From Roseovarius sp. (GTDB lineage: Bacteria; Pseudomonadota; Alphaproteobacteria; Rhodobacterales; Rhodobacteraceae), in contig JACIYT010000016.1 in NCBI GenBank assembly GCA_014359765.1, forward strand, positions 1-59,567: a stretch of 59,567 bases of DNA, in the 5' to 3' direction. A program made the translations under genes and the position numbers. This document shows, in pieces, positions 26,869 to 35,779 of this stretch (positions are counted from its first letter, which is position 1; each line of letters starts with the position of its first letter). The notes below the pieces were generated by a model. That model searched no databases, was not told where the DNA came from, and was given only the letters and a program-made list of their open reading frames with translations.

Positions 26869-27660
26869 TCACCCGCCCGCCTGCAACAGGGTCAGCGCGA
26901 TCGATTGCGAGGACAGAACGGCGCTTGCCGAAATCTGGTCACGCAGCAGGAACTGGCGCACCAATGCCTCGCGAATCCCGGTATCGGCGAGATCACGCGG
27001 GCTCTCGATGCCGAGCTGGCGCGAGGCGCGGCTGCGCAACGCGTCGAGCTGTCGGTCGATATCGAGCTGCGCAAAGCTTGCAGGCAGGCCCAGCGCGGTC
27101 TCGAACACCTGCCGCAGCGGCGGCGTGCCGAGAACCCGGAACCACAGCGCCTTGTCGGACGCGTCATCGCCAGCCAGCTCCAGCAGTTCGCGGTCCGCGT
27201 TGAGCGCGAGGCGCATCGCCGTATCCTGCTCACCCACGGCCACCTCGAATTCCCGGCGGCGAAACTGGTCGATGATTCGCGCCGCGAACCCTGGATCGCC
27301 GGTGCGTGGGCCGTCCGCGTCGGCGAAGCCAAAGGCATCCGCGAACCGGCGATACCGGTCATCCGACAGGCGGTTGGCAAGAGCCGTGTCGGCCTCGGTC
27401 CCCTGCTCGAGAATCTTGCGGACAAAGGCGCGGCTGTCGATATCGTCCTGCAAACCGAACGCACCGAGCGCCACGCGCAGGAGACGACGGTCGGCGACCA
27501 GTTCCTCGGCGGTGCGGATATTGCCGATCGTCTGCGCGAAATATTCGGTATCGCGTCGCAGCGCCGGAGAGGCGTTGAAGAGTTCCGTCTGCCGGTCCAG
27601 CGTCCGCGTGAGAAGCGCAAAGCCGGCAAGGCCGCTCAGGGGAAGGACCGGCGCGAACAT
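26869..27660 (-). CDS. DUF1217 family flagellar protein
   Basis: Alphaproteobacterial protein family found in flagellar clusters, without a settled function. The 263-aa product has the repeated helical pattern FAQTIGNIRTAEELVADRRLLRVALGAFGL, FVRKILEQGTEADTALANRLSDDRYRRFADAFGF and IIDQFRRREFEVAVGEQD..MRLALNADREL, which marks DUF1217 and resembles a repeated helical unit. It is the last gene of the fliC-flaF-flbT run, and its ATG overlaps the flbT stop by one base (TGATG), so it is translationally coupled. A rod or hook assembly role is inferred from context only. Confidence 0.85.
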   Translation of the reverse strand: MFAPVLPLSGLAGFALLTRTLDRQTELFNASPALRRDTEYFAQTIGNIRTAEELVADRRLLRVALGAFGLQDDIDSRAFVRKILEQGTEADTALANRLSDDRYRRFADAFGFADADGPRTGDPGFAARIIDQFRRREFEVAVGEQDTAMRLALNADRELLELAGDDASDKALWFRVLGTPPLRQVFETALGLPASFAQLDIDRQLDALRSRASRQLGIESPRDLADTGIREALVRQFLLRDQISASAVLSSQSIALTLLQAGG

Positions 27661-28067
27661 CAGCCCGCGCGGCCATGGGCGAGGAGGCGCGCCTCGCGGG
27701 GGAGCAGGGCGCGAAGCGCCTTGAGACAGGCGTAATGCTCCCCGGCCAGAAGTGCCTCGCTGGCGCGGGACAGAAGCGCGCGGCTGTCGGGATCGCGCAG
27801 GACCTGGCTCAGCTCCTCGATCCGGCGCAGCATCTGCTGGCGCATCGCCTCGGGGGCCGCATCACCCGAGAGCACGAGCTGCGCCGCGAAACAGGCGCGC
27901 CGCACCGGCGTATTGGCCTCCTCGGGGTGAATGGCGTCGCGCAGCCGCAGGATGCGGGCATCCGGGGTCACGACCGACAGCCGCGAACGGCGATCACCGT
28001 TCTCGATCACGGCCCCGTTGACGAGGACGCGCTCCCTGGGGGCGAGCTTGAGTATCAGCCGGCTCAT
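27660..28067 (-). CDS. flbT: Flagellar biosynthesis repressor FlbT
   Basis: Post-transcriptional regulator of flagellin; in Caulobacter FlbT binds the flagellin mRNA leader and limits its stability before hook completion. The 135-aa product starts MSRLILKLAPRERVLVNGAVIENGDRRSRL and has TPDARILRLRDAIHPEEANTPVRRACFAAQLVLSGD, closely matching the family. It overlaps flaF at its start (ATGA) and the DUF1217 gene at its end. The target here would be the fliC gene two genes upstream, whose leader is about 150-200 bases long. Confidence 0.94.
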   Translation of the reverse strand: MSRLILKLAPRERVLVNGAVIENGDRRSRLSVVTPDARILRLRDAIHPEEANTPVRRACFAAQLVLSGDAAPEAMRQQMLRRIEELSQVLRDPDSRALLSRASEALLAGEHYACLKALRALLPREARLLAHGRAG

Positions 28068-28441
28068 TGCGGCGCCCCCGAACCCGAAAGGCCGCGCATC
28101 AGCGCGGTGTTGATCTCCACCAGCGGATCGACGGCGGCCTTCTCGCGCAGGACTTGCCCGCTGTGCCGGCGGGTAAAGTCGGCAAGCGCCAGAATCCGGG
28201 CGCGCAGGGGAACCGGCAGCTCATTTTTCGGATCGGCCACGTCCACGGCGAAAATCGTCCACAAGCGTTGATTGTCGTGAATCGCCGATGCCAGTCGTGC
28301 AAAGTCGGACTCGCGTGTCTGCTCTGCCATTTGCAGGGCGCGCGTGACACGGGCGAGCGCGTCGTATTCCTGTGCGCGTGGAGTGCGCACCGCCTGAACC
28401 TGGGCCCGAAAGGCGGCCTCTGCCCTTAAAACTGCGGTCAC
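28064..28441 (-). CDS. flaF: Flagellar biosynthesis regulator FlaF
   Basis: Small alphaproteobacterial protein needed for flagellin synthesis or secretion, acting opposite to FlbT. The 125-aa product contains RTPRAQEYDALARVTRALQMAE, SAIHDNQRLWTIFAVDVADPKNELPVPLRARILALADFTRRHSGQVL and a C-terminal VDPLVEINTALMRGLSG, the typical FlaF pattern. It lies 77 bases downstream of fliC, with a strong hairpin in between, and overlaps flbT by four bases. Confidence 0.94.
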   Translation of the reverse strand: MTAVLRAEAAFRAQVQAVRTPRAQEYDALARVTRALQMAEQTRESDFARLASAIHDNQRLWTIFAVDVADPKNELPVPLRARILALADFTRRHSGQVLREKAAVDPLVEINTALMRGLSGSGAPQ

Positions 28442-28486
28442 GTCGTGTCCTTTCTGACCTGCGCATCATGTCCAAGAGGGTGGTCA

Positions 28487-28510
28487 GGGGGCGCCCCTGC
28501 GGGCGCCCCC
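28487..28510 (-). terminator. Strong hairpin after fliC
   Basis: A perfect 10-bp GC stem (GGGGGCGCCC / GGGCGCCCCC) with a 4-base loop begins nine bases after the fliC stop. No T-run follows, so it may act as a partial terminator or 3' stabiliser that sets flagellin expression above flaF-flbT. Confidence 0.55.
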
Positions 28511-28518
28511 CGGGGTGT

Positions 28519-29379
28519 TTAGCGGAACAGCGACAGGAGCGATTGCGGCGCCTGGTTCGCGATCGACAGCGACTGCGTGGCCAGCTGCTGCTGAACCTGC
28601 AGTGCCTGGAGCCGCGCCGACGCCTCTTCGAGATCGGCATCGACCAGCGCGCCGATCCCCGACTTGAGCGCATCGGTGAGCTTGCTCACGAACTCGCCCT
28701 GGTCCGAAATGCGCTTCGATGACGCCCCGAGCGCGGCCGCCCCCTCGAGAGCGGTCTGCATGAAGCCCTCGATCTCGTCCAGCGCCGTCGCGGCGGTGGC
28801 AACGTCGCTGATCGTGGTCCGCGAGGCCACGTCGAGATTCGCCTCGAAGTCCACCCCGGCCACGTCGATGGTCGAGACGGTGGGCGGATTGGCGTTCGTC
28901 GAGTCGTTGGGACCGGAGCGATCGAGCGAGGACAGAACGGTCAGCTGTGTGCCGCCGAGACCGTCCACATCCGTGGCGAGCAGGTTCACGCCGTTGAACT
29001 GGGACGCGGCGATGATCTGGACGATCTGTTCCTGCTTTTGCAGCATGTCGGCTTCGATCTTGGCGAAATCCGCCGTCTCGCTGTTTGCCGCGACCGCCAG
29101 CTGCTTCATCTCCTCGAGCACGGAAACGATCTGTTCCGCGCCGGCCGAGGCCACGGCGACGGTCGCCTCGCCGACCGCGAGCGAATCGGAGATCGCCTTG
29201 AACCCGGCGACATCCGATTCCATGACCTTGGAGATCGCGAAGATCGCGGAATTGTCCTTGGCCGTGGCGACATCCTTGCCGGTCGAGATCGCATTCTGCG
29301 TCTTGGCAAGGTTGCTGTTCACGCTCTTGAGCGCCTGGAGCGCCACCATGGCGCTGTTGTTGGTCAGAATGCTGGACAT
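28519..29379 (-). CDS. fliC: Flagellin
   Basis: Subunit of the flagellar filament, exported by the flagellar type III system. The 286-aa product has the conserved N-terminal D0/D1 helices (MSSILTNNSAMVALQALKSVNSNLAKTQNAISTGKDVATAKDN), the SQFNGVNLL turn and the C-terminal D1/D0 helices (QGEFVSKLTDALKSGIGALVDADLEEASARLQALQVQQQLATQSLSIANQAPQSLLSLFR). The central variable region is short, giving the compact flagellin typical of Rhodobacterales. AAGGAAG precedes the ATG. Its product is the probable target of FlaF and FlbT, encoded downstream. Confidence 0.97.
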   Translation of the reverse strand: MSSILTNNSAMVALQALKSVNSNLAKTQNAISTGKDVATAKDNSAIFAISKVMESDVAGFKAISDSLAVGEATVAVASAGAEQIVSVLEEMKQLAVAANSETADFAKIEADMLQKQEQIVQIIAASQFNGVNLLATDVDGLGGTQLTVLSSLDRSGPNDSTNANPPTVSTIDVAGVDFEANLDVASRTTISDVATAATALDEIEGFMQTALEGAAALGASSKRISDQGEFVSKLTDALKSGIGALVDADLEEASARLQALQVQQQLATQSLSIANQAPQSLLSLFR

Positions 29380-29533
29380 GTGTCTTCCTTTGCAGATACG
29401 GCGCGTTTGCGCCTGTTTGACGACCGGCCCGAAAGGGCCTCCTGGAATGTCGTTCTGACACCTGCGCCGGTGCTCTCGCCTGCCGGCTGCGCCACCCGCT
29501 GCGGGGTGCCCGACCGGTTATGCCGGCCAAGTC

Positions 29534-29548
29534 CTAAGGGAGTGCTAA
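29534..29548 (-). promoter_or_regulatory. Candidate CtrA box upstream of fliC
   Basis: The minus strand reads TTAG, seven bases, TTAG, a near match to the CtrA half-site arrangement TTAA-N7-TTAA, 155 bases upstream of the fliC ATG. CtrA is the known master regulator of motility genes in several Rhodobacterales. The match is imperfect. Confidence 0.4.
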
Positions 29549-29587
29549 TATCGCCCGGCGTTATCGCGCGCATTCGAGACAAATTCG

Positions 29588-29947
29588 TCACGCCCGGCGC
29601 TCGAGGCGGTGCACGACCGTGCCGGCGATGGTTTCCTTGCGCCCCTGCGGATCGTAGGTCTCCATTGACCGGCGCACCTGCCGATAGGCGCCAAGCCGCG
29701 CGCTGACACGCCGGATTCCCTGAAGCGCGGCATCGAGAAGCTGCTGGTTTCGCTGCGCCTTCTCACGCAACGCCGCCGCGGCGGCGGCCTCGGGCAGGCC
29801 GCTCTCGCCAAGCCGCGCCATCAGCGCCTCCTTCTCCGCGGCAAGCCCCGCAAGCGCGCCGAGATCGCCGGCAAGCAGGCAGTCACGCTCGCGCTCCAGA
29901 AGCGCCTCGGCGGCGCGAATCAGCTTGCCTTCGCGATCACCTTGCAT
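29588..29947 (-). CDS. flgN: FlgN-like flagellar chaperone
   Basis: Probable export chaperone for hook-filament junction proteins. The 119-aa product is almost entirely alpha-helical and charged (LIRAAEALLERERDCLLAGDLGALAGLAAEKEALMARL and AAAALREKAQRNQQLLDAALQGIRRVSARLGAYRQVRRSMETYDPQGRK). This matches the coiled-coil layout of FlgN with the alphaproteobacterial YDPQGR tail. The ATG at 29947 overlaps the end of the rod-binding protein gene by eleven bases. The identification rests on fold pattern and context. Confidence 0.75.
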   Translation of the reverse strand: MQGDREGKLIRAAEALLERERDCLLAGDLGALAGLAAEKEALMARLGESGLPEAAAAAALREKAQRNQQLLDAALQGIRRVSARLGAYRQVRRSMETYDPQGRKETIAGTVVHRLERRA

Positions 29948-30221
29948 CGCCGCTCTCCCGCAAGGACTGCGCAATGATATCGGCCAGACCCAGCCCGCCC
30001 CTGCGGACAATCTGCCCGGCGAGGGCCTCGCGGTGGAATGTCGCGAACTGCGCCTCGCCCGCGCCGCCGCTGAATGTGTTCTGTTGCTCGCCAAATCCTG
30101 CAAATTTCAGCATTTCAGCAAGAAAACTGGCCTCGAGCGCCTCGGCGGCGCGCTGCGCGGACATCGGGCGGGGCCGGGGCAATGTTTCGATGGGCAGCGG
30201 GGGGGAAATCGGATCGGTCAC
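29937..30221 (-). CDS. Flagellar rod-binding (FlgJ N-terminal-like) protein
   Basis: Short protein corresponding to the rod-capping N-terminal domain of FlgJ, without the peptidoglycan hydrolase domain. The 94-aa product contains SAQRAAEALEASFLAEMLKFAGF, FSGGAGEAQFATFHREALAGQIVRRGGLGLADIIAQSL, matching the rod-binding family. I prefer a GTG start at 30221 because GAGG lies seven bases upstream and relatives have short N-termini; an ATG at 30245 would add eight residues. It heads the minus-strand flagellar arm and is divergent from fliK. Confidence 0.85.
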   Translation of the reverse strand: MTDPISPPLPIETLPRPRPMSAQRAAEALEASFLAEMLKFAGFGEQQNTFSGGAGEAQFATFHREALAGQIVRRGGLGLADIIAQSLRESGDAR

Positions 30222-30269
30222 GGTGATACCTCGAATTGTTGGCATTTCACCCAAGCAAACCGCAAAGCC

Positions 30270-30285
30270 GTAAAGAACTGGTAAC
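30270..30285. promoter_or_regulatory. Candidate CtrA box between the two flagellar arms
   Basis: The sequence GTAA, seven bases, GTAAC differs from the CtrA consensus TTAA-N7-TTAAC by one base in each half. It lies between the divergent rod-binding protein gene and fliK and could serve both. Confidence 0.35.
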
Positions 30286-30334
30286 CAGCGCCCGGCTATG
30301 TTCGCAGGGTCAAAGACCGGATTGGACCTTTCGC

Positions 30335-31753
30335 ATGATGATCTTCCCCGACATCCCGGGCGCACCGCCACCCGCGCCGCATGGTTTCGGCGCCCGCGTC
30401 ACGGGACAGGATTTCGCCAGTTTCATGATCCCGGAGGCCGGCGCAGGGCCCCATGAAACGCTCCCGCCCGCGCTGCCAGGCGCATATGGCGAGGCTGCGG
30501 ACGCTCCCCCCGGGACCGAGGCGAATCACGCCGGGACCGATCCGGAGCCGCACGGGGCTGCGGGGGATGCGCCCTCGCCCGGGGCCACGACGCGCGACAG
30601 CGATGCAACCGGGCCAGTCGAAACCGCGCTGACCGCCATTCCCGGCGAGGCAGGCCGCAATCCACCCCGCGCAGAGGCGCCGCAGACCTTGGAATCTGCG
30701 GAAGCCCCTGGCCCGGGCGGGCCCCTGGCGCTCTCCCCGGACCGCACCACAGCCCCTCGCTTGTCTTCGGACGACCCTGCGGAAATCGCACCCCGGGATG
30801 GCACAGGACAGGCCGCGCCGCCGCGGGGGCCTGTGCTTGCGGAGGCGATTGTTTCGTTGCCCCGGGACCATGCCGCGCTGCCCCCCGGGCAAACCGTGGT
30901 GACGCGGACCAAACCCGCCACCACCGGGGATCACACCCCGAATCGGGCCGAAGGCGCGCAGGATGGCGCACCGACCATGCGCCCAACCGGGGATTTTCCG
31001 TTGTTCGGTGGCGCTGTTCCCGATGGGCCAGGCGTCAGGCCGGCCCACGCCACGGCGCCGGCGGTCGAGGGTGCGGGCACCCTCCCCTCGCCACGCGATC
31101 GCGCGCAGATGCGGGCCCGGCCGACGCCCGGCCCGGACGTCGCGCAGGCGGCCCCCCCGAACCCCGGACAGATCGTCGCGCCGCGTGCAGGCGGCCCTCT
31201 GGTCCCGGGTGCCCCCCCTCTTGCAGAGCCCATGCCGGACATCGCGCCGGTCGCCACCCCGGAGCCCGACGGCGCCCTTCGCCTGTCGGCGGCGGGATCG
31301 CCGCTCTCCCCGGTCCATGGCGCATCCTATCCCAATTCATCGACCCCTGCCCCGGCATTTCCCGCAACGACACAGATCTCCACCGCCATCGTCCGGGCCG
31401 CGAGCGACGGACGACGCACCACCGAGATCGCGCTCAACCCCGAGGAACTGGGGCGCGTGCGGCTGCGGCTGGCGGCGACCGAAGGGGTTCTGACAGTCGT
31501 GGTGAGCGCCGAGCGTGCCGAGACGCTGGAGCTTCTGCGCCGCAATATCGACATGCTCGCCCGCGATCTCGGCGAGACGGGATATGACGGCGCACGGATC
31601 GTCTTTTCTCAGGAGGGGGGCGCGCACAGGGACGGCGACGCCCCGCCCCCGCGCGGCCCGATCACAGCCCGCGATGAGCCGGAGGCGCCTGCGTCCGAAC
31701 CCGCGCCGAGCGTGCGGATCACGCTCGGCGAACGGCTCGATATCCGGTTCTAG
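30335..31753 (+). CDS. fliK: Flagellar hook-length control protein FliK-like
   Basis: Secreted ruler that sets hook length and switches export specificity. The 472-aa product is long, proline- and alanine-rich and low in complexity for its first 370 residues. It then has the conserved FliK C-terminal core: TTEIALNPEELGRVRLRLAATEGVLTVVVSAERAETLELLRRNIDMLARDLGETGYDGARIVFS. The core plus disordered ruler region is the family architecture. The ATG at 30335 gives the N-terminus MMIFPDIPGAPPPAP. It is followed after 41 bases by flgD, its usual partner. Confidence 0.88.
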   Translation: MMIFPDIPGAPPPAPHGFGARVTGQDFASFMIPEAGAGPHETLPPALPGAYGEAADAPPGTEANHAGTDPEPHGAAGDAPSPGATTRDSDATGPVETALTAIPGEAGRNPPRAEAPQTLESAEAPGPGGPLALSPDRTTAPRLSSDDPAEIAPRDGTGQAAPPRGPVLAEAIVSLPRDHAALPPGQTVVTRTKPATTGDHTPNRAEGAQDGAPTMRPTGDFPLFGGAVPDGPGVRPAHATAPAVEGAGTLPSPRDRAQMRARPTPGPDVAQAAPPNPGQIVAPRAGGPLVPGAPPLAEPMPDIAPVATPEPDGALRLSAAGSPLSPVHGASYPNSSTPAPAFPATTQISTAIVRAASDGRRTTEIALNPEELGRVRLRLAATEGVLTVVVSAERAETLELLRRNIDMLARDLGETGYDGARIVFSQEGGAHRDGDAPPPRGPITARDEPEAPASEPAPSVRITLGERLDIRF

Positions 31754-31794
31754 CCCATGCTCACGCAATCAACGCGCCATCGAAAGGAATGCAG

Positions 31795-32475
31795 ATGGAA
31801 CCTCTGACCGGGACTTCCGCCGCCGCCGCCACCACCGCCCCCACCGCGACATCCGCAACCCCCAAGGGAACCGCGAGCGCCCTCAGCTCGGATTTCGAGA
31901 CATTCCTGAAGATGCTCACCACACAGATGCGCAACCAGGACCCGCTCGATCCCATCGAATCGGCGGATTTCGCGGTGCAGCTCGCGACATTCTCCTCGGT
32001 CGAGCAGCAGGTCCAGACCAACGAATTGCTCACCGGGCTCGCCGCGCAGATGGCGACGTTCGGGATGGGACAGATCGCAGGCTGGATCGGGCTCCAGGCC
32101 GAGGTCGCGACGCCGGTGCGCCTCGCGGGGGAACCCGTCGCGCTCAGCGCGACGGTCGCGCGGGGGGCCGATGCGGCGGAACTGGTGGTGACCAACGCGC
32201 AGGGCGTGATCGTCCAGCGTGTGCCGATCGCGCCCCAAAGCGGCCCGCTGCTCTGGGAGGGGCGCGATTCGGCCGGGCTGCCCCTGCCTGAGGGCACTTA
32301 CAAGGTGACCGCGCATTCGCTGGCAAAAGGCGAGATCATCGCGCGCCACGAGGCCCGTCTGCACGCAAGGATCGACGAGGCGCGGCTCGAGGGTGGCGCG
32401 GTGCGGCTCGTGCTGGAAAACGGTCAGAGCGTGGGGGCCGAGGAGGTGCTCGGCCTGCGCCCGGCCGCGACGTGA
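31795..32475 (+). CDS. flgD: Flagellar hook capping protein FlgD
   Basis: Scaffold that caps the growing hook and is needed for hook polymerisation. The 226-aa product has the diagnostic N-terminal segment FETFLKMLTTQMRNQDPLDPIESADFAVQLATFSSVEQQVQTNELL (residues about 34-80), followed by Ig-like and Tudor-like segments (LLWEGRDSAGLPLPEGTYKVTAHSL). Two ATGs are six bases apart; 31795 is chosen because it leaves proper spacing from AAGGA. It is the last flagellar gene of the plus arm and ends 19 bases before the convergent ubiB gene. Confidence 0.95.
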   Translation: MEPLTGTSAAAATTAPTATSATPKGTASALSSDFETFLKMLTTQMRNQDPLDPIESADFAVQLATFSSVEQQVQTNELLTGLAAQMATFGMGQIAGWIGLQAEVATPVRLAGEPVALSATVARGADAAELVVTNAQGVIVQRVPIAPQSGPLLWEGRDSAGLPLPEGTYKVTAHSLAKGEIIARHEARLHARIDEARLEGGAVRLVLENGQSVGAEEVLGLRPAAT

Positions 32476-32494
32476 CATGCCCCCCCGAGGCCGA

Positions 32495-34036
32495 TCAGAG
32501 CAACGCGAAGCCCAGCGCCAGCACCGCGCCACCCGCCATCGCGCCCAGCCCGGACCAGAGCAGCCGCTCGGGCCAGCGCCGCGCGGACGGCGGCGCGGGC
32601 GGGTGCGCCTGACGGATCAGCGCCGCTTCGAGCAGCCCGGGCAGGCGCGGCCCGTAGCGCGACAACACCAGTGCCATGCGCCCCAGGTCGCGCAGCGCCG
32701 CGCGCGGGCCCATGGCCTGGCGAATGTAATCCTCGACCACGGGCCGCGCCACCTGCCAGATGTTGATCTGCGGATCAAGCGAACGCGCCACCCCCTCGAC
32801 CACCACCATCGTGCGTTGCAACAGAATCAGCTCGGTGCGCGTCTCCATGCCGAACCGTTCCGTGACTTCAAAGAGATAGCTCAGCAGGCTGCCCATCGAG
32901 ATGCGGCTCGCATCCATGCCGAAGATCGGCTCGCCCACCGCACGCAGCGCGCGCGCGAAGGCATCGACATCGCGGTCGGCAGGCACATAGCCAGCCTCGA
33001 AATGCACCTCGGCCACGCGGCGATAGTCGCGCTTGATGAAGCCATAGAGGATTTCGGCATAGACGCGGCGGGTATATTCGTCGATCTGGCCCATGATCCC
33101 GAAATCATAGGCGATGATGTCGCCGTTGGCGGCCACCTTGAGGTTGCCCTGGTGCATGTCGGCATGAAAATAGCCGTCGCGCAGCGCGTGGCTCAGGAAG
33201 AGTTGCAACACCCGCGCGCCAAGCGCCACCCGGTCATGCCCCGCCGCCTCGAGCGCGGCATTGTCACCCAGCGGCACCCCGTCGGCCCAGCCCATCGTCA
33301 TGACCCGGCGCGAGGACAGGTGCCATTGCACCGGCGGCAGCCGGAACCCCGCATCGTCGCTGGTATTGGCCGCGAATTCCGAGGCCGAGGCGGCCTCGAG
33401 CCGCAGATCGAGCTCGCCCATCACCACGCCCTCGAAATGGGCGATCACATCCGTGGGCCGCAACCGCCGCGCACCGGGCGCCAGCAGCTCGACCATGCGC
33501 GCGGCGAAATAGAAGGCGTCGATATCGCGGCGAAAGGCGCGCTCGATGCCGGGGCGCAGGACCTTGACGGCGACATCCTCGCCGGTCTCGCGCAGCCGCG
33601 CCTTGTGAACCTGCGCGATGGAGGCGGCGGCCACGGGCGGGCTGAACGCATCGAAGATCTCCTCGACCGGGCGGCCCAGCTCGCGGGCGATGGCGCGCCT
33701 GGCCTGCTCCGACGAGAAGGGCGGCAGCCGGTCCTGCAATACGCGCAGCTGCGCGGCGAGCTCCTCGCCCACCAGGTCGGGACGGGTGCTGAGGATCTGG
33801 CCGAACTTGATATAGGCAGGCCCGAGCGCGGTCAGCGCGCGCACCGCCGGCGGCATGGCCGGATCGCCCTTGTAGCCGAGCCACTGGAACGGCCAGGCGA
33901 GGGTGCGCATGGTCGCGCGCACCAGCGGCGGCGCCTCGAACGCCTCCATGATCAGGCCCATGGCGCCGGTCCGCTCGAGCGTGGCACCGGTGCGGATCAG
34001 CCGCAGGATGTTATGCGGCCCCCTCAAATCTTCCAA
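32495..34036 (-). CDS. ubiB: Ubiquinone biosynthesis accessory kinase-like protein UbiB
   Basis: Atypical ABC1/ADCK-family kinase-like ATPase required for ubiquinone biosynthesis, membrane-anchored at its C-terminus. The 513-aa product has the KxGQ motif ([20 protein letters not shown]), [13 protein letters not shown] in place of a P-loop, AVKVLRPG, the catalytic [11 protein letters not shown] and the DFG-like [13 protein letters not shown]. Two hydrophobic C-terminal segments ([22 protein letters not shown]) form the anchor. Its start overlaps the ubiE end by 13 bases, the conserved ubiE-ubiB operon order. Confidence 0.96.
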   Translation of the reverse strand: MEDLRGPHNILRLIRTGATLERTGAMGLIMEAFEAPPLVRATMRTLAWPFQWLGYKGDPAMPPAVRALTALGPAYIKFGQILSTRPDLVGEELAAQLRVLQDRLPPFSSEQARRAIARELGRPVEEIFDAFSPPVAAASIAQVHKARLRETGEDVAVKVLRPGIERAFRRDIDAFYFAARMVELLAPGARRLRPTDVIAHFEGVVMGELDLRLEAASASEFAANTSDDAGFRLPPVQWHLSSRRVMTMGWADGVPLGDNAALEAAGHDRVALGARVLQLFLSHALRDGYFHADMHQGNLKVAANGDIIAYDFGIMGQIDEYTRRVYAEILYGFIKRDYRRVAEVHFEAGYVPADRDVDAFARALRAVGEPIFGMDASRISMGSLLSYLFEVTERFGMETRTELILLQRTMVVVEGVARSLDPQINIWQVARPVVEDYIRQAMGPRAALRDLGRMALVLSRYGPRLPGLLEAALIRQAHPPAPPSARRWPERLLWSGLGAMAGGAVLALGFALL

Positions 34037-34767
34037 CCCGAATGCAGACAGGCGATACCCATGGAAAGATTGCGGTATTTTGCGTTCTCGAAGCCCGCCG
34101 CGCGCACCATCCCGAGAAACGTCTCCTGGTCGGGAAAGCGGCGGATCGATTCGACCAGGTATTGATAGCTGTCGCGGTCGCGCGCGATTGCCTGCCCGAG
34201 CCGGGGAATGATGTGAAAGGAATAGAGATCGTAGAGCTTCTGCATCAGATCATTGGGGATCTGGCTGAATTCGAGCACCATCAGCCGCCCGCCCGGGCGC
34301 AGCACACGGAACGCTTCGTTGAGTGCCTCCTGGGGGCGGGTCACGTTGCGGATGCCGAAGCTGATCGTGTAGACATCGAAGCTGTTATCGGGGAAAGGCA
34401 GCGCCATCGCATCGCCCACCACCCAGTCGAGGCTGTCGGCGAGCGCCTCGGCCTCGGCGCGCTTGCGCCCCTCGACCAGCATCGGTTCGGTCAGGTCGAG
34501 CACGGTGGCATGGCCCGAGCCCGCGCGCCCGAGAAAGCGAAAGGCGATATCGCCCGTGCCCCCCGCCACGTCGAGCAGCCGCTGGCCGGCGCGCGGCGCG
34601 AGCCAGTCCATCATCGCATCCTTCCAGATCCGGTGAATCCCGAGGGACATGGCATCGTTCATCACGTCATATTTCGACGCGACCGATCCGAACACCCCGC
34701 GCACGCGCCCCGCCTTTTCCGATTCGGGCACCTCCTCAAATCCGAAATGGGTGGTTTTCTCGCTCAT
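34024..34767 (-). CDS. ubiE: Ubiquinone/menaquinone C-methyltransferase UbiE
   Basis: SAM-dependent C-methyltransferase of ubiquinone biosynthesis. The 247-aa product contains [29 protein letters not shown] motif [42 protein letters not shown] and the C-terminal [26 protein letters not shown] with [15 protein letters not shown]. All are UbiE signatures. The ATG at 34767 starts the conserved part; the longer frame upstream overlaps mutM on the other strand. It is divergent from mutM by about 100 bases, an arrangement seen in related genomes. Confidence 0.97.
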   Translation of the reverse strand: MSEKTTHFGFEEVPESEKAGRVRGVFGSVASKYDVMNDAMSLGIHRIWKDAMMDWLAPRAGQRLLDVAGGTGDIAFRFLGRAGSGHATVLDLTEPMLVEGRKRAEAEALADSLDWVVGDAMALPFPDNSFDVYTISFGIRNVTRPQEALNEAFRVLRPGGRLMVLEFSQIPNDLMQKLYDLYSFHIIPRLGQAIARDRDSYQYLVESIRRFPDQETFLGMVRAAGFENAKYRNLSMGIACLHSGWKI

Positions 34768-34864
34768 GCGGCGCTCCGGGGGCTTGCTCAACCGTTGTCC
34801 CGCCCTTCTTATAGGTCGCTCACCGGGGGTTACAATGCGCCGCTTGCGCGCGCCGGGGTCTGTC

Positions 34865-35716
34865 ATGCCCGAATTGCCAGAGGTCGAAACCGTGCGCCGT
34901 GGTCTTGCCCCTGTCATGGAAGGGCAGGTGATCGCGCGCGTGCAGGTGAACCGCCCCGATCTGCGCTGGCCGTTCCCGCCGGACATGGCGGCGCGGCTGA
35001 CCGGGGCGCGGGTGCTGGCGCTGCGACGGCGGTCGAAATACCTGCTGGCCGATCTCGACCGGGGCGAGACCCTGCTCGTTCATCTCGGCATGTCGGGGCG
35101 GATGCTGGTGTCGGGCGCGTTGGTGGGGCAGTTCGTCCACGCCCACCCGGCACCCGCGAAACACGATCATGTCGTGCTCGACCTCGACAATGGCGCGCGG
35201 ATCACCTTCAACGATCCGCGCCGGTTCGGGGCGATGGATCTGGTGGCGACGGCGCGGGCCGAGGCCCATCCGCTGCTGGCGCGGCTCGGACCGGAGCCGC
35301 TTGGCAACGGGTTTCACGAGGCGCATCTCGCCGCCGCGCTCGAGGGACGGCGCATCTCCGTCAAGGCGGCGCTGCTCGATCAGCGGATCGTGGCGGGGCT
35401 GGGCAATATCTATGTCTGCGAGGCGCTGTTCCGGGCGCGGATCTCGCCGCGCCGCCTGGCGGGGAATCTCGGCCCCGTGCGCATCGCGCGGCTGGTGCCG
35501 GCGATCCGGGACGTGCTCACCGAGGCGATTGCCGCGGGCGGCTCGTCCTTGCGCGATTACCGGCAGGCCGATGGCGAGCTCGGCTATTTCCAGCATGCCT
35601 TCGACGTCTATGGCCGCGAAGGCGCGCCCTGCCGCAGACCGTATTGCACAGGCCGGATCGTGCGCATCGCGCAATCCGCGCGCGCGAGCTTTCATTGCCC
35701 GCGATGTCAAAGATAG
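34865..35716 (+). CDS. mutM: Formamidopyrimidine-DNA glycosylase
   Basis: Base-excision repair enzyme that removes 8-oxoguanine and formamidopyrimidines and cleaves the AP site. The 283-aa product starts [14 protein letters not shown], placing the catalytic Pro2 and Glu3 after methionine removal, and has the RRSKYLL lysine, HLGMSGRM, the helix-two-turn-helix [20 protein letters not shown] and a C-terminal zinc finger (PCRRPYC then FHCPRCQR, the alphaproteobacterial spacing). The start is fixed by the catalytic residues. The crotonase gene follows after 63 bases. Confidence 0.98.
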   Translation: MPELPEVETVRRGLAPVMEGQVIARVQVNRPDLRWPFPPDMAARLTGARVLALRRRSKYLLADLDRGETLLVHLGMSGRMLVSGALVGQFVHAHPAPAKHDHVVLDLDNGARITFNDPRRFGAMDLVATARAEAHPLLARLGPEPLGNGFHEAHLAAALEGRRISVKAALLDQRIVAGLGNIYVCEALFRARISPRRLAGNLGPVRIARLVPAIRDVLTEAIAAGGSSLRDYRQADGELGYFQHAFDVYGREGAPCRRPYCTGRIVRIAQSARASFHCPRCQR

Positions 35717-35779
35717 GTTGATCGACAGCCCCGACATGGTAATGACTCGGGCCGAGCGAAACCAAGGAAAGCTGAGCCC

